DNA from: Leptotrichia sp. oral taxon 879 str. F0557
Lineage (GTDB): Bacteria; Fusobacteriota; Fusobacteriia; Fusobacteriales; Leptotrichiaceae
DNA length: 32,542 nucleotides
Direction: 5' to 3'
Assembly (NCBI RefSeq): GCF_000469385.1
Contig: NZ_KI271352.1
Coordinates: 12,389 to 44,930 of the forward strand
Both the position numbers and the translations under genes were made by a program. Positions 26,960 to 32,542 of this stretch are shown here, one piece after another. The notes under the pieces are model-generated. The model saw only the letters and a program-made list of their open reading frames with translations, was not told the origin of the DNA and did no database searches. How positions within the stretch are numbered: the stretch's first letter is position 1; the number at the start of each line of letters is the position of its first letter.

Positions 26960-28150
26960 ATGAAAAATTATACTAATAAAAATTTATTAGACGCGATAGG
27001 TCTTTCTTATGGAGAATTGTCACTGAAAGGGAAAAACAGAGGACAATTCGAAAAAAAATTACGAAATAAAATCAATAAAGTGTTAAAGGGATTTGATTAT
27101 AGGCTTTTTGACGATTTGTCAAAATTATATGTTTTAATAAATCCTCAAAATCTAGATGAAGTAACAGACAAGTTAAAAAAAGTTTTTGGAATAGTCGGGC
27201 TTAATCAGTCAGCAAAAGTTGAAAGAAATGATGAATTTATAAAGGAAAAAGTGCTAGAATTTGCAAACTATGCTTATGAAAATGGAGCTAGAACTTTTAA
27301 AATAACAGTCAATCGAAGTAATAAAGGATTTGAAAAAAAATCTATGGATTATGCACGTGAACTCGGAGGACATGTACTTGTAAACAGTCCGTTTGAAAAA
27401 GTTAAAATGAAAGATCCAGATGTTATGATAAATATAGATATTAGAAAAAATGTTTATATTTACACAGATAGAATAAAAACTTATGGAGGACTTCCTCTTG
27501 GATCGACAGGAAAGGGGCTTGTTCTTTTATCGGGTGGAATAGACAGCCCAGTTGCTTCGTTTATGATGGCAAAAAGAGGGATGCGTCTGAACTTTATTAC
27601 ATTCCACAGTTTCCCATTTACAAGTCAGCAGGCTCTTGAAAAAGTAAAGGAATTAACTGATATTTTATCACTTTATGTTGGAAAAACAAGACTTTATTCG
27701 TTAAATATACTAAAAATTCAGGAAGCAATAAATACTCAGACAAAAAAAGATTTAGCAACAATTTTGACAAGACGTGCTATGATGCGTCTAGCTGAAAGAT
27801 TGTCAAATACTATGCAATACCAAGCTTTAATTACAGGAGAAAGCCTTGGACAAGTGGCGTCTCAAACAATGGGAGGGCTTACATGTACAAATGCTTCTGT
27901 AGAAAAATTGCCAGTATTTAGGCCTCTTATCGGAATGGACAAGACAGAAATAATTGAAATTGCAAAGGAAATAGAAACTTACGAAAAATCTATTGAACCG
28001 TATGAAGATTCATGTGTAATTTTTGCATCAAAGCATCCAGTTACAAATCCAAAGCTGGAAGATGTACTGGAAGAAGAGGCAAAGATTGAAAACTATGATG
28101 AAATTATGAATGAAATTTTTGAGGAACGTGAGTATTTTAATTTTGGGTAA
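26960..28150 (+). CDS. thiI: tRNA 4-thiouridine synthase ThiI
   Basis: Adenylates uridine 8 of tRNA and transfers sulfur to give s4U, and can pass sulfur to the thiazole pathway. The 396-residue protein has the N-terminal ferredoxin-like domain and THUMP domain (about 1-170, with ELSLKGKNRGQFEKKL and FKITVNRSNKGF) and the PP-loop ATPase domain (SGGIDSPVA, 191-199; TGESLGQVASQT, 292-303). It lacks the C-terminal rhodanese domain of the E. coli enzyme, as in Bacillus. The candidate catalytic cysteine is Cys352 in EPYEDSCVIF; Cys309 in GGLTCTNAS is another cysteine near the active site. The cysteine desulfurase just upstream is the probable sulfur donor. Confidence 0.96.
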   Translation: MKNYTNKNLLDAIGLSYGELSLKGKNRGQFEKKLRNKINKVLKGFDYRLFDDLSKLYVLINPQNLDEVTDKLKKVFGIVGLNQSAKVERNDEFIKEKVLEFANYAYENGARTFKITVNRSNKGFEKKSMDYARELGGHVLVNSPFEKVKMKDPDVMINIDIRKNVYIYTDRIKTYGGLPLGSTGKGLVLLSGGIDSPVASFMMAKRGMRLNFITFHSFPFTSQQALEKVKELTDILSLYVGKTRLYSLNILKIQEAINTQTKKDLATILTRRAMMRLAERLSNTMQYQALITGESLGQVASQTMGGLTCTNASVEKLPVFRPLIGMDKTEIIEIAKEIETYEKSIEPYEDSCVIFASKHPVTNPKLEDVLEEEAKIENYDEIMNEIFEEREYFNFG

Positions 28151-28185
28151 AAATAAATTTTAAAAAATAATAATGGAGAAATTTT

Positions 28186-29751
28186 ATGAAAGAAAAAAAA
28201 GATTTGAAAAAACAGAAAAAAGAAACATCAGAAGGTGGATTTAAGAAAAGAATTGAGGAAATAAAAAGGATAATTTATTTAATTTATAGAAATTATCGAG
28301 ATGGAGAAACACAAATACTTGCAATTTCTCTTACTTACTATTCACTTTTAGCAATTTTTCCTGTAGTTGCTCTAGTTTTAGGAATTACAAAAGGATTTGG
28401 ACTAGATAAGATATTTATACAGAAATTTTTTGAATTATGGCCGGGAAATAACAGCTTTCTAAAAATAATTGTAGATATAGCGCAAAGACTTTTATTATCA
28501 ACAGAAAGTAGTATATTAACAGGTGTAGGAATTGTAATTTTGATTTATTCTGCAGTAAAAGTTTTGATAATGCTGGAAAATTCATTTAATAAAATATGGA
28601 AAATTAATAAAAAAAGATCTATAACAAGAAGAGTTATTGACTATATTGCGATTATATTTTTAGGACCAATATTTTTTGTATTATTGTCGGCATTAAATTC
28701 AATTGCAGTCGAGGAAATGGTAAAACATTTTCCAAGTAATGGTGTATTACTTAATTTGTTTATCGGACTTTTCGGGCCTGCAACGTATATTATTCTGTTC
28801 AGTTATCTATTTTATATAATTCCAAATACAAATGTAAAAATAAAGCCAGCAGTTTTTGCCGGAGTTGTAACAACAGCTCTTACCTTTGGATGGAAACTGT
28901 TATTTTTACTATTACAATCTTCAATTACAAAATATAATATAATTTATGGAAGCCTTGCATTAATTCCAATTTTTCTAATTTGGGTGCAATATGTATGGGT
29001 AACAATTTTATTAGGAGCACAAATAGCATTTTCAATACAGACTTCTGATGAGTTTTTATATAATGAAAAAATTGAAATGCCAATAAAGGTAAAAAGAGAA
29101 GCGGGAATTCTAATTTTATCATTAATAATTAAGAATTTTGTGGAGAAAAAGGAAGCGTTCACATATCAGAAATTAACGGATAGACTAGGTATGGAAGTGT
29201 TTTTTGTAAAAGAAGTGTTGTCCGATCTTGAAAAAATGGGATTCATAAATGAAGTGTTTTATGACAAAAATTCAGATAGTCAATATCAGGTTGCATACAG
29301 CCCTGAATCTATAACAATTAAAGAATTTATGAAAAAATTTGACACTAAAAATATCGAACATTATAAAGATATTTTTGACAATTTAAATGAGGATGATCAA
29401 AAACTTCTTGAAAAAATAAGAGAAAAATTAGCAATGAAAAAAATTGAAAGTTCTGAGAATGAAAATGAAATTTCGAAACAAGAAGTAGAATTTTCAGAAA
29501 CAGAATATTTTAAAGAAACAAAAGTTCCTGAAAATTCAAGAAAGTCAGAAGAATTAACAATAGATTTTCAAATTTCAAAGCAATCAAAACAAAAAAATGA
29601 AAATTTACAAGTAAAAGATTCTCCTAAAATAATAAGAAAAGAAAAATTAAATCGTGATCCTGAAATTCAATCATCTTCAAAAGAAACTGAAAACTCTCAA
29701 AATAAACAAAAAAAGGTCAGATATGAAGATGGAACTTGGAAATTCTTTTAA
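28186..29751 (+). CDS. YihY/BrkB family membrane protein with cytoplasmic C-terminal extension
   Basis: A 521-residue inner-membrane protein. The YihY/BrkB core (about 33-290) has some six hydrophobic helices and family segments LAISLTYYSLLAIFPVVAL, ENSFNKIWKI, SYLFYIIPNTNVKIKPAV and YGSLALIPIFLIWVQYVW. The natural substrate is unknown; the old ribonuclease BN label is considered wrong. After the core come about 75 residues with a winged-helix pattern (AFTYQKLTDRLGMEVFFVKE, then LSDLEKMGFINEVF; about 322-360). A tail of about 110 residues follows that is rich in Lys, Glu, Ser and Gln with no visible fold. The E. coli protein is about 290 residues, so the C-terminal half is extra and may act in the cytoplasm. 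It lies 35 bases after thiI. Confidence 0.88.
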   Translation: MKEKKDLKKQKKETSEGGFKKRIEEIKRIIYLIYRNYRDGETQILAISLTYYSLLAIFPVVALVLGITKGFGLDKIFIQKFFELWPGNNSFLKIIVDIAQRLLLSTESSILTGVGIVILIYSAVKVLIMLENSFNKIWKINKKRSITRRVIDYIAIIFLGPIFFVLLSALNSIAVEEMVKHFPSNGVLLNLFIGLFGPATYIILFSYLFYIIPNTNVKIKPAVFAGVVTTALTFGWKLLFLLLQSSITKYNIIYGSLALIPIFLIWVQYVWVTILLGAQIAFSIQTSDEFLYNEKIEMPIKVKREAGILILSLIIKNFVEKKEAFTYQKLTDRLGMEVFFVKEVLSDLEKMGFINEVFYDKNSDSQYQVAYSPESITIKEFMKKFDTKNIEHYKDIFDNLNEDDQKLLEKIREKLAMKKIESSENENEISKQEVEFSETEYFKETKVPENSRKSEELTIDFQISKQSKQKNENLQVKDSPKIIRKEKLNRDPEIQSSSKETENSQNKQKKVRYEDGTWKFF

Positions 29752-29788
29752 TAAATAAAAATTATGCAACTAAAAAGGAGACTTAGAA

Positions 29789-31231
29789 ATGATAGTAATA
29801 GTACTAGTAATGACGATTATAAATATTATTTCAGTAGCCGCAATAATTATTTATCTTAATAGAAAAAATAATAAAAATACGGAAAAAATGATAATAAATC
29901 AAATAAATGAAAATAATAAGGAAAATTTTGAGGAAAATAAGAAAAAATTTGATGAAATTGAAAAATCAATAAATCTTAATACAAAAAATAATTTACTCGA
30001 AGGAATAAGCAATTTAGGAAATGTACTATCTGAAAATAACGAAAAACTTCTTTTAAGATTTAATGAGCTTGGGCAGAATATAAATACCACGATGAATACT
30101 AATAATCAGCTTTTATCTAAGAATCATACTGAAAATACACAACTTTTGACCACAAGTATGAATAACAATATTCAAAAACTGTCTGTCAGATTAAATGAAA
30201 ATAATACAGCATTGACGGGTGTTATGACTGAAAATAATCAGTATTTAACTAAAAATATAAATGAATTTAAGGACGGGCTTAATAAAAATATAAATGAAAA
30301 TTTTGAAAAATTAAGTCATAAAGTTGAAAGCAGACTTGATTTAATGAATACAAAGGTAGAAGAGCGCCTGTCGAAAGGGTTTGAAGAAACTACAAAAACT
30401 TTTGGAAATGTGCTGGAAAGATTAAGTAAAATTGATGAAGCACAAAAAAAGATAGAGGCATTATCAAGTAATGTTGTTTCACTTCAGGATATTTTAACAG
30501 ATAAAAAAAGCCGTGGAATTTTCGGAGAAATTCAGCTTTATCAAATATTATCTTCAGTTTTTGGAGAAAAAAACGATAAACTTTACCAAAAACAATATAA
30601 ACTTTCAAATGGAACAATTGTTGATTCTATTATTTTTACTCCAGAACCCCTTGGCAACATTGCAGTTGACTCAAAATTCCCATTAGAAAATTATAGAAAA
30701 ATGTATAATAATGAATTATCTCAGATTGAAAGAGAAAGTGCTAGAAAAGATTTTGTAAGTGACTTGAAAAAACATATAGATGCAATTTCTTCAAAATATA
30801 TAATAAAAAATGAAACGAGTGAACAAGCAATATTATTTCTTCCGGCCGAAGCAATTTTCGCTGAAATAAATGCTTATCATACAGACATAATTGAATATGC
30901 TTACAAGAAAAATGTGCGAATAGCTTCACCAACAACATTAATTTCAGTATTGACAGTAATTCAGGTTACGATGACTAATTTGGAACGTGACAAATATGCA
31001 AACATAATTCAGCAGGAATTGGAAAAATTGAACGTTGAATTTACAAGATATCGTACACGTTGGGATAATTTACAAAAGGATATTGAAAAAGTTTCCAAAG
31101 ATGTAAAAGAAATAAACACAACTTCAAATAAAATAAGCAAAAGATTTGTAGAAATTTCAAATGCAAAATTTGAAGAAAAAATAGGAAATAACAATTCAGA
31201 AAATTTTAAAATCTTAGAAATTGAAGAATAA
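29789..31231 (+). CDS. rmuC: DNA recombination protein RmuC homologue
   Basis: A 480-residue protein anchored by an N-terminal membrane helix (about 2-22), followed by a long Asn- and Glu-rich coiled coil (about 30-225) and the RmuC domain (about 236-440). The domain shows GIFGEIQLYQILSSVFG, DSIIF with Asp279, and VDSKFPLENY with Asp294 and Lys296. These fit the restriction-endonuclease-like PD-(D/E)XK site predicted for the family. In E. coli RmuC limits inversions between short inverted repeats; its biochemical activity is not settled. The C-terminus is again helical. An aaaggaga site precedes the ATG. It lies 37 bases after the YihY-family gene and probably shares its transcript. Confidence 0.9.
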   Translation: MIVIVLVMTIINIISVAAIIIYLNRKNNKNTEKMIINQINENNKENFEENKKKFDEIEKSINLNTKNNLLEGISNLGNVLSENNEKLLLRFNELGQNINTTMNTNNQLLSKNHTENTQLLTTSMNNNIQKLSVRLNENNTALTGVMTENNQYLTKNINEFKDGLNKNINENFEKLSHKVESRLDLMNTKVEERLSKGFEETTKTFGNVLERLSKIDEAQKKIEALSSNVVSLQDILTDKKSRGIFGEIQLYQILSSVFGEKNDKLYQKQYKLSNGTIVDSIIFTPEPLGNIAVDSKFPLENYRKMYNNELSQIERESARKDFVSDLKKHIDAISSKYIIKNETSEQAILFLPAEAIFAEINAYHTDIIEYAYKKNVRIASPTTLISVLTVIQVTMTNLERDKYANIIQQELEKLNVEFTRYRTRWDNLQKDIEKVSKDVKEINTTSNKISKRFVEISNAKFEEKIGNNNSENFKILEIEE

Positions 31232-31271
31232 ATGAATTTGATAAATTTAACAAAAAAGTTATGCTAAATTC

Positions 31272-31299
31272 TATAAAAAACAGTTTTATACAATTTTTA
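31272..31299 (+). terminator. Weak AT-only hairpin after rmuC
   Basis: tataaaa (31272-31278) pairs with ttttata (31284-31290), loop aacag, followed by caattttta. With only A-T pairs it may be a poor terminator or chance. Confidence 0.3.
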
Positions 31300-31351
31300 C
31301 CATAAATAAAATCAAAAAAAGTATTAGTATAAAAAGGAGAAAGAATAAACA

Positions 31352-32410
31352 ATGCAAAAAAATGGAATAATATTTGGAAAATTTTATCCATTGCATACTG
31401 GACATGTTAATTTCATTCAAATAGCCAGTGGTTACGTAGAAAATTTATATGTTGTCGTATGTACAGATGAAGATAGGGACAAAAAATTATATGAAGAATC
31501 TAAAATGAAGAAAATGCCGACCATAAAAGATAGAATCAGATTTGTAGAGAAAACTTTTAAACATCAGAAAAACATAAAAATAATACATCTTGCAGAAGAT
31601 GGAATTCCTTTTTATCCAAATGGCTGGAAATTATGGAGTGAAAGGGTACAGGAAGCACTTTTAAAAAATAAAATTAAAGTGGATATAATTTTCACAAACG
31701 AAACTCAAGATGTAGAAAATTATAAAAACAATTTTTTAACATTACCAAATTTCGAAAAAACTTTTAATAAAAATTTGAAAATTCAATTAATAGACATAAA
31801 TAGAAATAATTTTCATATCAGTGCAACAGAAATAAGAAAAAATCCATATAAAAACTGGTTTTTTATTCCAAAATATATAAGAGAGTTTTTTGTCTTAAAA
31901 GTAGCAATAATCGGTTCAGAACACTCTGGAAAAACTAATTTGGCTCATAAATTATCCAATTACTACAATACAACTTATGTAAAAGAATATAGAAAAGAAT
32001 ATATAAAAGAAGAATTACAAAATCATATAGAAAATATACAATATTCTGATTATAGCAATATTGCTTATGAACATAACAGAAGAATATTGGAATCTGTTAA
32101 AAATGCTGACAAACTAACTTTTATAGATACTGAATTTTCCTCTTTACAGACTTTTTCAATAATTCAAAATTATCAAAAAAACCTAGTAATAGAAGATTTA
32201 ATTAAACACAGTAGCTTTGATATACTAATATATATTGAAAAAGAAATAAATTCGAAAAATGAAAAATCTGAATTTGATAATATATTACAACACTTACTAA
32301 AAAAAAATAATCAAAAATTCATAAAATTATTTTATAAAAACAATAAAAGTCTTACAGAAAATTATATAAAGAGTATTGAAATAATAAATAAATATCTCGA
32401 AATAAATTAA
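31352..32410 (+). CDS. nadR: Bifunctional NMN adenylyltransferase/ribosylnicotinamide kinase (NadR type)
   Basis: NAD salvage enzyme. The first half (about 1-175) is an NMN adenylyltransferase with the nucleotidyl-transferase motif GKFYPLHTGH (9-18) and the closing motif ISATEIRKNPYKNWFFIP. The second half (about 180-352) is a ribosylnicotinamide kinase with Walker A GSEHSGKTNL and the FIDTEF segment carrying a Walker B-type Asp. It lacks the N-terminal helix-turn-helix that makes the enterobacterial NadR a repressor, so only the catalytic roles are expected. An aaggaga site lies 12 bases before the ATG. It follows rmuC after 120 bases; a partner nicotinamide riboside transporter is not seen in the window. 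Confidence 0.92.
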   Translation: MQKNGIIFGKFYPLHTGHVNFIQIASGYVENLYVVVCTDEDRDKKLYEESKMKKMPTIKDRIRFVEKTFKHQKNIKIIHLAEDGIPFYPNGWKLWSERVQEALLKNKIKVDIIFTNETQDVENYKNNFLTLPNFEKTFNKNLKIQLIDINRNNFHISATEIRKNPYKNWFFIPKYIREFFVLKVAIIGSEHSGKTNLAHKLSNYYNTTYVKEYRKEYIKEELQNHIENIQYSDYSNIAYEHNRRILESVKNADKLTFIDTEFSSLQTFSIIQNYQKNLVIEDLIKHSSFDILIYIEKEINSKNEKSEFDNILQHLLKKNNQKFIKLFYKNNKSLTENYIKSIEIINKYLEIN

Positions 32411-32527
32411 AAATAATTTATTGGAATAATATCATTAAAACTAAGAAACAATAAGCGCTTTCTAAGAACTAAAAAATGGTTTACGAATAAAAATATGAAA
32501 AAATTTAGAAAAATTCAAAAAAAGTAG

Positions 32528-32533
32528 TTGACA
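32528..32533 (+). promoter_or_regulatory. Lone -35 hexamer at the right edge
   Basis: A consensus TTGACA lies nine bases before the end of the window; the -10 would fall outside. It may start the next transcription unit. The 118 bases between nadR and this point are AT-rich, with only a short palindrome aagcgctt (32453-32460). Confidence 0.35.
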
Positions 32534-32542
32534 AAAGGGAGC

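Noticed and set aside
1-32542. CRISPR arrays, insertion sequences, phage or plasmid genes
   Set aside because: No spaced direct repeats, transposase, integrase or terminal inverted repeats were seen; the only longer direct repeat is the pair of L1 leaders.

Overview
The window is strongly AT-rich. Its core is the bacterial transcription/translation gene cluster, and every convincing gene lies on the + strand. Low GC, AGA/AAA-rich codon use, the gene order, an RpoC that carries a large trigger-loop insertion, and a DnaG without zinc ligands together suggest a member of the Fusobacteriota, most likely Leptotrichia or a close relative. This is inference from memory of these families; no database search was possible.

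Layout. (1) 1-2640: a small accessory block with a membrane protein cut by the window edge, two probable lipoproteins and one small secreted protein, none recognised. (2) 2641-5340: a glycogen/maltodextrin phosphorylase gene alone behind a near-consensus sigma-70 promoter with an operator-like palindrome, closed by a terminator. (3) 5341-6110: a mostly non-coding stretch holding a frameshifted remnant of a small secreted-protein gene. (4) 6032-8744: rpmG, tRNA-Trp, secE, nusG, rplK and rplA, apparently read from one promoter. rplK and rplA each have a nearly identical leader resembling the L1-binding site of 23S rRNA. (5) 8787-10008: an L10-type attenuator leader, rplJ and rplL, ended by a strong terminator. 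(6) 10009-18061: a long rpoB leader, then rpoB and rpoC. (7) 18227-23975: gmk, rpoZ, dnaG, rpoD, a degenerate sigma-70 paralogue and a Nif3-family gene, an extended macromolecular-synthesis operon. (8) 24037-25542: a divergent Nramp-like transporter with its own promoter and terminator. (9) 25552-32410: a cysteine desulfurase and ThiI (tRNA 4-thiouridine / thiazole sulfur transfer), a YihY/BrkB membrane protein, RmuC and a NadR-type NAD enzyme. The window ends on a lone -35-like hexamer.

The genes supply most of the RNA polymerase (beta, beta', omega, primary sigma), its elongation factor NusG, the stalk ribosomal proteins L11, L1, L10 and L7/L12, primase, and the SecE translocon subunit. The most unusual items are the full-length but DNA-binding-degenerate sigma paralogue next to rpoD, the zinc-ligand-less primase, the doubled L1 leader, and the Nramp homologue lacking both metal-binding motifs.
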